Assembly: GCA_021307315.1 (NCBI GenBank)
Contig: JAJSPD010000001.1
Span: forward strand, 124,001 to 188,000
Direction of reading: 5' to 3'
Source of the DNA: Bisporella sp. PMI_857
Taxonomy: Eukaryota; Ascomycota; Leotiomycetes; Helotiales; Helotiaceae
DNA: 64,000 nucleotides
Made by a program: the position numbers and the translations under genes. The notes below the pieces were generated by a model. The model was not told where the DNA came from and did no database searches. It saw only the letters and a program-made list of their open reading frames with translations. Below are positions 1 to 12,586 of the stretch, piece after piece (the first letter of the stretch is position 1; every line of letters begins with the position of its first letter).

Positions 1-479
1 TGGATGTAAGGGCCTGATATGTCGTACGATTTCGTGATATCAACTATTTGTAGTCAATCTGGACCGATGCGGTTGAAACACCCATGCAAAATCTTCATCA
101 CGTGCACATTCCAAAACTTAGCTCATGAACATAGACTAGAAGAAACAATATTTTTCTTCTGGATAAAAGTATGCCTGTATGATATCCATCTCCCGTGTCA
201 TTAATCGATAACTTCCATTGAAACTTATAGCCTCGAACTAGACTACAGTACAAGTTTGGCATATTGATATCGAGTGCTCTCTTTAGCCTCTATTTCTATT
301 TGAAAGCAGTAATCAAAGTCTCCTTTAACATTTATGATACATACAGTATTGGCGTATTGGCCAGGACTGCGTAGATTTACATATTATGGTATTATAAGAG
401 CATATGCATGGAAATCTGTAGCAAGCATAAACGCTCCACTTCAAAAGGGCTTGGTTTATCCTCGAATTGGGACCATTTC
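1..479. other. Left-edge intergenic DNA, no gene seen
   Basis: AT-rich sequence downstream of the VPS33 stop codon. The open frames here (about 60 to 150 codons) have no family resemblance, and one of them is the antisense of the VPS33 3' end. It probably holds the VPS33 3' UTR and terminator plus unassigned spacer. Confidence 0.5.
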
Positions 480-2758
480 CTACAACCCAACTGTGTTTTT
501 TCCCAGGCTACCTTTCTCGATTGCTGCATCCATTATTTTATTTCCACTGATGATCGAAGTTGTGCAGATGACTATTTGCTTTCGTGCTATATTTCGGGTC
601 AATGTGTGGAGCCGAGGAGCAGGGTGGCTGAGCATACCTTCTTCTTTCTTCGCAATGAATCTCAGAGCTGCAATCTCTGTAAATGTGATGCCTCCTAGGA
701 ATACTATAAAAACAAGCTTCTTCTCACCACTGCCGGTGAGCAATGCTCTGGCTTTCACAGCTTTATCTTCTCCCTTTTGAACATCGTCAAAAGTATACCC
801 ACGAGCATGTTTAACAGCATCTTCAAATCCTCGCCACCCCTGAGAAGCTCCTCCACTTGGCACAACACTGCTCGCATTGCCTCCTCGAATGATCGAAGTT
901 AAATATTGTTTCTGCAATATGCACTGGACGAGACGAATAGATAACGGGGCGTATCCACTATATACGTATGCAATGTCATTTGGATCGTGTTCGTTAACCT
1001 CATCAACAATGAGACGTAGAGCTTTGCGGAGATAGGTATAATTGGTTTTTGTACCAGTGCCAGTGCCGGCCCCGGCCATTGGGATCATCACTGCCATTGG
1101 GGAGGTTCTCGAGAGTAGCAATTGGAGCTTTTCTAGAGCGTTTAGCGTTAATAAATGCTGGTAGCCATATGCCTGTAAGATGATGCGCTTAAAATTCTCT
1201 AATTCGCGCGGTTTGATACCACCTGCAATACACGACTCTAAACAGAGAAGTCTCAATACTTCTGTGAGTGGTGCATCTCTTGCAATTAGCTCTTCAATAG
1301 CATCATGCTGTGTGGACGGATCAGCTCCTGCTGCTAGATTCTGCTGCACTTCTAGTATTCGACTGAATTGTTCTGTACGAGTGTGTTTCATTATCTCTTC
1401 AGCAAGGCCTGTATGTATTTTCAGACTCTGTTGCTCCGCTTGGTATCCGGGAAGTTTGCTCACGAAATCCCTCAGTTCTGCCGTCGTTTTTGTGCCATGC
1501 CTGCTATCATATTCAGTTTGTAGCCGTCTGGCAACCTTATTCAGTAGACTTCCAACAATGGCAAAATTTGTGTCCCGAAGTTGGTCGTAAAGCTTATCCG
1601 ATGAATCGAGCGGTATCTTCCTCTTCTTTGGCAATGCTGGGGCTGGGACCGAAGAATTAGCTGCATTAGGTGGATGAGGAGGGGCAGCGCCAACAATTGA
1701 TGAATCAACATCCGCCTGATTATGCTGAATGCCGACGACCTCGTCGATCAATCCTTCATATGTTAGTTGAGTTAGGAGTGGAGTCGCATAATCAACTTCT
1801 CGATCGATGATGATCAAGCTCTCAGAAATTGAACTGGGTGTGAGTCCTAGTTTGGTGTTCTCGCTCGTATCTTCACCAGCGATTACCTCCTGTCGCATGC
1901 GTGCAAGGAGCTCGGCTAACTTCTTTGCATTATCACCTTTTCCAGTTATGCGAGGAAAGAGCCCATGTTTCTGCTGTATAAGCATCAGAGCACGTGCCAT
2001 CAGGAATGTTGGCGTAGGATCCTTTCGTAGGTAGAGGTCGGAGAAAGATTCATCCAGTTCCAAGGAAAGGAGATCTCTTTCGAGTGGCAGAAAGTACAGC
2101 GGGAATTCTGCAACTGTTGTATCGCCTAGAACACCGGATTCTTCGAGTATCTTTTCCGATACAAGGGTTCGTCGTGGAACCCAGAATATGAAGAACTCAT
2201 GGCCTGTTTGAGTTTCGCGCTGCAAACGCTTGATTTGAACTCGAACACTGTTAGCACGTAATGGCAGCACGACTTGCACACGATGAAAATGGAGAGATAC
2301 TATATAACCGCGCTGTCTTCCATGTTGCTCAAGTCTGACCAAATAGACATGGAATCGTCTAGGTAGTCTGCTTTTCGAGCCCACTGAATAGATGTGACAA
2401 AGAATATGAGCTGAGGATTGACTTGAACGTACCTGCTATTGATTGAGCGTGTTTCGCGCTCTCGCCCCGAGCTATGAACACCACATTTCGCTGGCTCCCA
2501 CCGACATTGTCATTCTCTAAGAAGAATACCTTGTCCACTCCATAATCTTGTAATGTTGAGAATTTGACAAAGATGCCAAGTGGTCCAGCCAAACTCTCCT
2601 CAAGGACGATGTTTTTCTTTCCGCGGATCTGTGGGCTTGTAAGTTGACAATCAGCGGGGAAGAAGAGGCAGCATTGTTACCCCCTCCAATAAGTACAGTA
2701 AATCCTTCCGAGCCTTATCTTTGATCTTCTCAGGATCGAAGGCAGCATAAGGAGCCAT
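480..2758 (-). CDS. VPS33: Vacuolar sorting protein Vps33 (Sec1/Munc18 family)
   Basis: Sec1/Munc18 subunit of the HOPS and CORVET tethering complexes, which chaperones SNARE assembly on endosomes and vacuoles. Three coding exons: 2758-2681, 2628-2433 and 2239-480, totalling 677 aa. Recognised from the N-terminal segment around GVDKVFFLENDNVGGSQRN, then FFIFWVPRRTLVSEKILEE, the DLYLRKDPTPTFLMARAL block and the IIIDREVDYATPLLTQLTYE motif, all in family order. The start MAPYAAFDPEKIKDKARK is the first ATG of exon 1 and fits the family. Intron 2 is modelled as 193 nt (2432-2240) because joining SIA to VQIKRLQRE matches the family. A nearer acceptor at 2384 shares the same donor and would keep the frame, adding 48 residues. 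It is head-to-head with the histidyl-tRNA synthetase gene about 300 bp away. Family identity is secure; the second intron boundary is an inference. Confidence 0.93.
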
Positions 2759-3058
2759 GGTGACCTCTATATGCAGCCTTGAAAGTCGAGATGAGATCAG
2801 ACTTCTAGGCGTGCACTATTCGGTGATGTCATGCTGCAATGAACGAAGGAGACTGAGGGAGAGCTCAACATTGGTATTAGCCTTAAGATGACTGGCTACG
2901 AATGAGGAGGAGACGGAGCCTTGAGTGGCAGGAGGCTTGCCAAGAGAGATCACGATTTCTCTCAGCCTTGCGATAGAATATGAACCACCAATGAGTCAAC
3001 AAACACACATATAAAAAGTTCCAGCCCACTTCCACCACACACCAAAGGTTCATTTTGA
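2759..3058. promoter_or_regulatory. Shared VPS33/HTS1 intergenic promoter
   Basis: 300 bp between two divergent start codons, so it must contain both promoters and 5' leaders. I see no obvious TATA box or named binding site. The half nearest HTS1 contains CA-rich stretches. Confidence 0.6.
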
Positions 3059-5208
3059 ATGAAGCTCATACAACCACAACTTGCAAGGCCTTCAAGATTG
3101 TATTTTCTAAAACAAATCTTAAAGCAACGCCAAAATTCTCGCTTTTTGGGCATCACAGGATCTCGAAATATATCTGGTACCGCAGTACGCCAAAAAGAAC
3201 AAGAGGATAACCCGTTCCTAGAGATGGCAAAAGGTCAAAAGTTTGACCTCAAGGTCCCTAAGGGGACGAAAGACTGTACGTTCAGATCTCATGATTTTGT
3301 CTTATTCAGAAGAAGGTTTGCGACTCGCCGGCGCATTGAGCAAACCCCGGATTATACCTAGCACCTTGTCAGATCACTTAGTATCAGACATAGTACTGAC
3401 TCACAAGCAGGGCAGGGAACAGATATGATCATCAGGGACAAGATATTTGCAACAATCACAGAAGTTTTCAAGCGTCACGGAGCAGTCACAATCGATACAC
3501 CAGTGTTCGAGCTGAAAGAAATTCTGGCAGGCAAATATGGAGAGGACAGCAAACTTATCTATGATCTCGCCGACCAAGGTGGAGAAATATGTTCACTTCG
3601 ATATGACTTGACCGTCCCATTCGCAAGGTGGCTTGCTATGAACCAAAAAGTTCAAAGTATAAAGCGGTACCACATCGCTAAGGTTTACCGAAGAGATCAA
3701 CCTGCCATGACCAAAGGCCGCATGAGAGAGTTCTATCAATGTGATTTCGATATTGCAGGCACATATGACGCAATGCTGCCGGACGCTGAGATTGTACGGA
3801 TCATAAATGAAGTTTTCGATGGGCTAGGGTGGAAAGGGCGATATACCATCAAGCTAAATAACAGAAAGATTCTGGATGGCCTTTTCCAGGTTTGTGGTGT
3901 GCCAGAAGAGAAAATCCGTACAATTTCTTCTGCAGTTGACAAGCTGGATAAGCTACCCTGGACAGAAGTACGAAGGGAAATGGTAGAGGATAAAGGCCTC
4001 CCAGAAGATGTTGCAAATAAAATTGGCGAATACGTTGTTCTGAAAGGAGGCACAGATCTATTAAGCAAGTTGCAGGCAGATGAGAATTTGGTGGCTAATG
4101 AGTCTATGAAAGAAGGTTTGGAAGACATGAAATTACTATTTGAATACTTGGAGGCTTTTGAATGCCTTGAAAGTATATCATTTGACCTCAGCTTAGCCCG
4201 TGGTCTTGATTATTATACAGGCGTCATCTATGAGGTGGTCACTGAAGGCTCGGCTGCTCCTGGTGCAGCGCCGCGGTCTTCGAAGAAGCCCTCTAAATCT
4301 GGAGATCCTGATGAGGATCGATCATCAGATCCAAGTGTGGGAGTCGGTAGTATTGCTGCAGGAGGTCGATATGATAACCTTGTTGGCATGTTCTCTGGGA
4401 AGAATAAAATTCCTTGCGTTGGTATATCTTTCGGTGTTGACAGAATTTTCTCCATCACGAAAGCAAGAATGGCAGCCGATAAGAACGCAGAGATCATTCG
4501 CAGTAACGAGGTCGATGTGTTTGTGATGGCTATGGGTAGCAAGGGATCAACAGGACTAGTTAAGGAAAGGTATGTGCCCATTTATGCATATTAAATAGAA
4601 CGAAAATTAACCATATTGACTGTAGACTGTCTGTCTGCTCTAAGCTATGGGCAGCAGATATAAAGGCAAGTCCAGAATAGGCTCAACCATGAACCTATAT
4701 CATTCTAACATGGTTATCAGGCAGAATTTTCATATAAGATCAAGCCAAAGCTACAAAACCAATTCAAAGCAGCAGACGAAAATGGGTGAGTTGCGCACAT
4801 CTCCAACCAGCCGTTTCCATGAACCTAATAACCTCAAGTGTACCATTTTCTGTGATATTAGGCGAAGACGAAGTTGCAGCTGGCAAGGTCAAAATCAAGG
4901 AGAATGGCCTTAGAGCAGGTCACCCCGAGAAGGAAGGAGTACTTGTTGATTTAGGTGACTTGGTCCCAGAGATCAGAAAACGTCTAGCACGTAAGGCTGA
5001 GATTGATTCAATGACCCAGGAAGCCGGAGGTTTGCGAGTGGTTGGCGGGATCAAGGGGGAGTCTGAGAAGACAACCGCACCTCTCGAGGATACAGCAAAT
5101 GTGGTCAAGGAGCCTCCAGCTGAAGAAGTGGCGCCCCCCGAGACTACGAAAACTGCTGATGACGTTCCCTTGCCAGAGGCAGCCAGCACCTTACCCACTA
5201 GTTCCTAA
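3059..5208 (+). CDS. HTS1: Histidyl-tRNA synthetase, mitochondrial and cytosolic
   Basis: Class II aminoacyl-tRNA synthetase that charges tRNA-His. Five exons: 3059-3275, 3411-4569, 4626-4665, 4721-4785 and 4839-5208, totalling 616 aa. Visible family motifs are LKVPKGTKD at the start of the core, [11 protein letters not shown], motif 2 [10 protein letters not shown], the HisA motif [14 protein letters not shown] and motif 3 [10 protein letters not shown]. The C-terminal anticodon-binding domain is split over four exons and ends in an acidic, Pro-rich tail. The first 55 residues are basic and Arg/Gln-rich with almost no acidic residues until the end, like a mitochondrial presequence. An internal in-frame ATG at 3224 (MAKGQKF) would give the cytosolic form, as in yeast HTS1. 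Intron 3 (4666-4720) begins with GC instead of GT. Identity is certain from the motifs; dual targeting is inferred. Confidence 0.96.
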
Positions 5209-6562
5209 GCAATTAGAGCATCAAAAATGTAAAAATAGCATCGAAAAGTATAGATTGTTAATAGAACAATGCATAGCTGGTGTTGCGATACCAAACTTGC
5301 ATTTCTGGTAGAAATTTATCTTTTATTTATATGTTGGGAAAGAAAGCTTTTTGAAATGAGTGAAATCAATGCGTTGCCCTGTCTGCCGATCGCTAAGCCA
5401 GCTGAAATGTTAGGAAAATGTTTGTTTTTTGGGGAGGGAACCGAACACCACCAACTCTGGTTTTGACCTCACGGCCAGGATTGAATTGGATACGGTTCCA
5501 CGCATTGGAGGATGGTCAGTCGAGGAGGATACTTTTTTTCTATGATGCTGACTCCAGCGTATTTCGATGGGGCATGAAAATCGAATATCGTGTACAGCAC
5601 AGGGGGCTGGTATTGACAATATGGAGTGCCCTGCGTTGAGCAAAACAGGGGAGCGAGTCACTCACCCTTCCATTGTCGTTCCGCAACGGTTTGCTCAGGC
5701 CGTATGCTGTGGCGCAATTGTAGGCAGGCGGAAGGAAGATGGCGTGAGGGTACCTGCGTCTTTTCGTTTTAGAGCCAAAGCGCACATGGCCGTTGGTTAT
5801 TGCTCCGTGAAAATGTCGGAAGAAGTAGTATCACATCATCAAAACGAACTCCCCGCCACAGCATTTCGTCCTCTGAAGCAAACTAGCCAGGCACGCAAAG
5901 CCCGACGCACAGAAGTTTTAGGAGATTTTTTGCGCAGAAGTGTGACCAAGGGGTCTAAGCTGTGCAGCCATTCTGGAGAAGGCAAAGGAGGGGCCGAAAC
6001 GAAACATCTGCCCGCATTGACACAATTCCCACATCTGGATCATCCTTCCGCTGCGCTTACCCAACATTGTTCCTGTTGGCAGCCCTCATCCGCCGTAAGT
6101 TCAGACGAGATAAACAATTTTCATGCTATCGTCAGCCCCTGTCCATCTTATCATATTGCAACACGGCCGCAATGATGGGGCGTGATCCTGCAGACAGGGT
6201 TTGTTTTGTAGATGTGATGGGTCGAGCGGTGCATTGAAATTTGTAGCACTGGTGCGAGGGAGAAAATGATATAAGCTCCCTTCAATGCCTCACTTGTGTG
6301 CGCTTTGTTGTTTGTTTTTGTTTGATTTTGCTAAGGAGACTTGCATAACCCAAAAGTCAATTCTATTCGTTTCCCCTTACGCTGTAAGCTGTACCTTGTT
6401 CGGGATCTCGCCTCTTGCGTTGTTAGCTCCTCAACTCTATTGAGGGAAAACTTCCCCTTTGATTGCTTTTTTTGTTGTTGGCGCACCAGGAACTAGCATA
6501 TTTCCCGGACGACAATAGGAATATATTTGTGCAACAAGGCTATTGTTCACGGAAAAGTAAAC
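5209..6562. other. Intergenic, no supported gene
   Basis: About 1.35 kb between the HTS1 stop and the next start codon. A 202-codon open frame at 5567-6175 has no recognisable domain and no homologue I can name, so I do not call it. The last 200 bp are pyrimidine-rich (runs of CTT, TTG and CCCC), typical of a fungal promoter and 5' leader for the downstream gene. Confidence 0.5.
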
Positions 6563-7816
6563 ATGGCACGAACAGCACTCATCCCTTTTTGGTTGAGAGC
6601 TTCTTCTAATATAAATGCTATGGCGACCCTTACACCATCCGTAGCTACAAAAGAACCTCTAGAAAGCACTAGCACCCGCAAGAGACCTGTTCCTATCACA
6701 GAGCTTCTTTTATTTCCTATTACGCAGGAAGAATATAGAGAAGTCATGGAGGAAATTACCTTGCTGTATCAAAAACGCCAATACAGGCAATGTTCTGCTC
6801 GCTGTGTCCAGATTCTGGAAAATATCACAGATCCAGTATGTAGTACTCCCTCGAAACCCAATACTCAAAACTAATGTATTCAGTACCGGGTTCACCCGCT
6901 CTACTTGATATATCTCTCCTTCTACGCGGCATCTTCCATGGAGATCACCGCGCGAGCTCTACATGTTAGCTCAAGCAATAAGCTACCGCTTTTCCAGAAA
7001 GCAATTGAATACTATCAGAATGCAGAGTCTCATATGGACTACGCTACATACTCAGCAAATCCAACCTTTTCCAAGGCGGTTCGGCAGCGATCATCCTCAA
7101 TATCATCCAGCGTGTGCTCCTCTGTCGATTCTGTCTTCTCCAGGCCTTCCTCGATCAGATCAGCCAACTCCTCAGCAATTCCTTCTCCCACCAACTCAGT
7201 CTACGGTGGTCCAGAACTAGAGCTTGATTCGACCCACAAACGCAACATCTCAACTAGCTCTTTCAAGTCCGGATCTCCCCGAATTAAGAAAAAGGTCTCC
7301 TTCAGCGACTCGCCCACGCTCGTCGGTGATGACGAAGGACGTCTCAGCGCGCGTGACTCTCTTCTCCTCGACGCCTTCCCTTCCCCACCAACCTCGCCGA
7401 TTCCTTTACAGACTCCATTGTTAGCTTCTTCTCCCTCTATCATCCGAACAGCCAATCAAGACAGACCAGCATCACCAGTGCCAGAACCAGGGACCATTGA
7501 CACGTACCTCCTCTCCCGCTCCATAAACCGCTATCTCACGCATCTCTCTTCCCTCCACACCCAGCTGCACTACCACATTGGCTCCGTCTCCGCACAGATC
7601 CGCACCCTGAATCTCATGCGCAAAGCGCGGCGATCGAATCTTCCAAACCTCTTTGAGGTGGGTGGATTAGGGATCGATGGTATAGATGCAGATGAGATAA
7701 AGAGGGTTGACTTACGGGCACGCATAGAAAGGCTCAAAGAGGCGGGCTGGAGAAGGGAACGATTTAATCCTGAACGATATCAGAATCTATGTGACAACGC
7801 TTTAGAAGAGCTGTAA
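6563..7816 (+). CDS. Unassigned Ser-rich protein with TPR-like N-terminal half
   Basis: Function not recognised. Two exons (6563-6835, 6884-7816) give 401 aa. The N-terminal half, residues about 45 to 150, is helical with repeat-like spacing: LLYQKRQYRQCSARCVQIL, then after the splice LYLIYLSFYAASSMEITARA and LFQKAIEYYQNAESHMDYA. This resembles TPR-type helical hairpins. The middle is Ser/Pro-rich and probably disordered, and contains KKKVSFSDSP, a match to the RVxF docking motif for protein phosphatase 1. The last 110 residues are helical and charged. The ATG at 6563 was chosen; an in-frame ATG lies 36 nt upstream at 6527. Conserved-looking fungal protein, probably an adaptor, but that is only an inference from its shape. 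Confidence 0.7.
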
Positions 7817-8801
7817 TGACCTATTGGGAAACGCTCCGGGTCATGCAGGAACGGGAATAATGTATTATGAAACCATGGTAATAGCGCCTAAGATACGAAA
7901 CATGAAGTTTCGAGGCATGGACGGGTAGGCATTTAACGCACTTCTTGCTTTTGGGTTTTTCTATTTGTACCATATTTAACGGCGGATATTTGTCAAGGAG
8001 CTTGGATCCTTCCAAGCATGTATAATTACAGAGCATACACGGGGCATACCCAATACTGTATTATGATGCTACGATAGAACGAACATCAAGAATGAGAAAA
8101 CATAAACAAGCGCCAGCCGTCTTTAATCCCCTTGAGAAAACAAAAAATTGGTGACAAAAGTGCAAACGTAGCTTTCGAGATCCGAAAGTTGCACGTCTCT
8201 TGCGCCAGGATGGCCATGCTTCCTCCTTTTGGTGACGACTTGCTCTCCGAATTTCATGAGCTTTGGAGGCTGTTCCTTGACTGATACTTGCCAAACCAAG
8301 ATGAAGTGCATGGACAAGAGCAACCTCGATAATTCACACCTGGAAGGATGAAAAAGGCTTTTGCGGGGCATTCATTTGTCTTTGAACCGGTGCTAGGGTT
8401 GAGGAGTTAATTGCAGCAGAGAAGCTTAAGCTAGAGTGGAAAATCAGTCATTTTGAGCTCTACACGATGCGATATTAGTAGAGAATATGGGCATTTTTGC
8501 AGCCTGGGGGAACCTCTCCTGTACGGAAATTGTCCTCTACATATCTGCTTAAAGGACATTATTCACACAGGGATCCGTTCACAGGCTCACACATGGCCTT
8601 CAACAAGCAACCAATCATCCGAATGATTATTTCATTTCATTCTTGGCCATGACAACAGCCATAATAATCCCACACAAGCAACGCAGTAAAACCAGGAGAA
8701 TCCCATTTCGGGTATCGCTAACCCAAGTAAAGCCCTCAAACATCAAACCTCATGCGCACCGCCAGTCTATACCCATATCTTGATTGGCCATGCACTCCCT
8801 G
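7817..8801. other. Convergent 3' intergenic region
   Basis: About 1 kb between two converging stop codons. Both strands carry only short open frames without recognisable content. It likely contains the two 3' UTRs and polyadenylation signals. Confidence 0.5.
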
Positions 8802-10301
<1,500 letters not shown>

Positions 10302-11494
10302 AATACTTTGGAATAATGCGTTTATAGGGCCATAGGTCCCTAGGATTGTGGGATTCCGCAAACCAGATATGAAAACCAGGAAGGAAGCGGGGTGTGAACT
10401 TACAACTCATCGTGCCTGCCAATTATGTGGACAGATACGAATTGAGGATTTCGTGCTCGTAGATGCAGCTCAAAAATATATGGATATGTTCAGGGACTTT
10501 GATTTTTTTTGGTTTTTTTTAGATATGATATTTGTCGTGCGATATTTCAGGTATCGAAGAGGTGGTTGTTGTATCCAGTTCAGATTATCGTTTTGGTGGG
10601 GCAAGCAAGACGACGCGAGTTCCTGGGACTCTCTGAATGAATCTGCCTTGTATTATTATAGCTCCAAGGAAAAAGCGACTTAAGAACAAACAAAATATCT
10701 TTCCAAATGGAGTTGGCGAGATTGATGGAAGGTAGTGTGCCTTGTATATAGGTCAGACTGTTTGCATCAGCCTAGCTCAGTCACCGGAAAGGACTCAGCC
10801 GCAGCGAAGGAAACAATTTCAGCCCAAAGAGGGAGATGAGGGGTCGGTTGGGAGGTAAGTGGCTGCTCCCGCCAGTGAGTGGCTCAGACGCAGAAGGCTA
10901 TGTAGAAAAGCATACAGCAGGGAGGGGATGGTGGGGGGGTGTGGGACGATCATCATTCTTGCCGTACTGTATATCAATATCACGTGCGCTCCTGATATTG
11001 TTTGGTTCTATCAGGTGAAAAATAATACAAAAACCAACAGTGGATATTGTTCAAGTCACATCGTATCAGGTACTGTTTTGGTATATATATAAAAAAACCC
11101 CCAGCCCTATTGTGCAACATGTTGAATGAAACCCATGGTTGAACCAGACTGTCCCACCTTCTAGTATGATCCTAAACCTAGTCACCTCTTTTGCTGCAAA
11201 AGAGCCTCATGTCACTATCCTTATCGATACCAAATAAATAAACCTTAGACTCTTGGCGTGCCAGCCGAGAGAGGCAGCCTTGTGAATTCTTTGACTGTGC
11301 GCATATTTTGTCACTCTCCTCCGCATTCAAACAGCTGTGGCTCCAAAACATATTTTAACACACTAAATCCCCCCTTGAAGCCATTACTTTGTATTCAACC
11401 CTCTTTTCACATTCTCGGGGAAAAAAAAACTCCTTGATAGTTTGGCTTGCTGCCTTCGGACAAGGAGCAAAGGACGTCGCCCTGACTGAGAAGA
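10302..11494. other. Divergent kinase/UBE2W intergenic region
   Basis: 1.2 kb upstream of both the CaM kinase and the E2 gene, so two promoters and leaders are expected. It contains T-rich runs near 10500-10520, a G-rich run near 10929 and a CACGTG core near 10982. None of the small open frames looks like a protein. Confidence 0.5.
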
Positions 11495-12212
11495 ATGGCG
11501 ACCTCAGTTGCGCCGAAGCGACTCGCAAAAGAACTTTCCAAAGTAGGGTCTAATTTATAATATATATAGGGACTTTCAAAGAGATGCACTAAACAAATTG
11601 AGCGATATGCACGATCGCTGGTCGAACGTTCGTGGCGCGCTCGGCGCCTAAACCAGTGTTACCCGAAGTCCTCACTTCTTTGAATCATGCCGACGCTTTC
11701 TTGAACACAAGCTGATTTGGGAATTGCAGATTCACGGCACCTTACCCGATGGGATCACTCTGGTCCATGCAGACCTGGACAATTTGGATAAGCCTTGGAT
11801 GATCGATATCCAGGTTCTCGATCCAAATCCTCTATATATGAACCAAACATTCCGTTTACAATTTGTCTTCAGCCACAGATATCCTTTAGGTATTCTGCAT
11901 TCTATTGATAATTGAATGAATATTTCTAGCTAACACTGGATAGAGCCTCCAGAAGTGACCTTCGTGAGGAGCAGTACTCGACCAATCCCCATGCATCCAC
12001 ATATATACTCCAATGGCATAATATGCCTGGACCTACTTGGAAGCGAGGGCTGGTCACCTGTTCAGAACGTGCAGAGCATCGCCATGAGTATACAGAGTAT
12101 GCTGACTGGCAATTCTAAGAATGAGCGGCCAGAGGGAGACGCATCCTTCGTTGCTAGCAACACGAGGCGGCCTCGGGACATCAGATTTGACTATCATGAC
12201 GACAACTGTTAG
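11495..12212 (+). CDS. Ubiquitin-conjugating enzyme E2, UBE2W type
   Basis: E2 enzyme of the UBE2W family, which in animals attaches ubiquitin to the free amino terminus of substrates. Three exons (11495-11542, 11730-11889, 11944-12212) give 158 aa, the usual size. Start MATSVAPKRLAKELSK is the first E2 helix. The core shows RYPLEPPEVTF, then HPHIYSNGIICLDLLG, which carries the catalytic cysteine in UBE2W-style context, and SIAMSIQSMLTG. The C-terminus FDYHDDNC closely resembles the YHDD-C ending of UBE2W. The first intron is long for this window (187 nt). Family assignment rests on the HPHIYSNG-IC motif and the tail; substrate preference is inferred from the family. Confidence 0.9.
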
Positions 12213-12586
12213 AGCACTCGTCATTCGAACCAATTATGGAGATGAAGGGACATTGAGCTCTGGAAGGCGTTGGGCGAGGACTGGGCTGGTGGCATTACAT
12301 ACGGTGTTCTTCATGGAGGACAGCTTGCACTTTATGAACATAGCATGGAGTTCTGGCAGGACAGAATGCAAGTCTCGGATATATACCAAGCGAATACCAC
12401 GATGATTTTCAGATTTCGCCACGATAACAGAACAACAGAACATTCTATGGAGTTCTGGCAACACAGTATGTAGAGTCTGGGACATATACCAAATCAATAC
12501 AAGATTGATTCTCTCTCACATCACTGCAATCATAGGAATATTGCGTGCTTTTACTATACATTGTGATTATAAACTAAAGTGAATCT
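12213..12586. other. Convergent 3' region with imperfect direct repeat
   Basis: Between the E2 stop and the COQ6 stop. No gene. It holds two imperfect copies of a segment of about 60 bp spaced 102 bp apart, listed separately. Confidence 0.6.
12337..12500 (+). repeat. Imperfect direct repeat, two copies 102 bp apart
   Basis: Copy 1 spans about 12337-12398 and copy 2 about 12439-12500. Both share ATGGAGTTCTGGCA near the start, CATATACCAA or TATATACCAA in the second half, and end in CAATAC or GAATAC. The copies differ at scattered positions, so the duplication is not recent. It lies in the 3' flank of the E2 gene. Confidence 0.7.

Noticed and set aside
5567..6175. 202-codon plus-strand open frame between HTS1 and the next gene
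   Set aside because: No recognisable domain, odd composition and no good start context; it overlaps other open frames and sits where a promoter and UTRs are expected.
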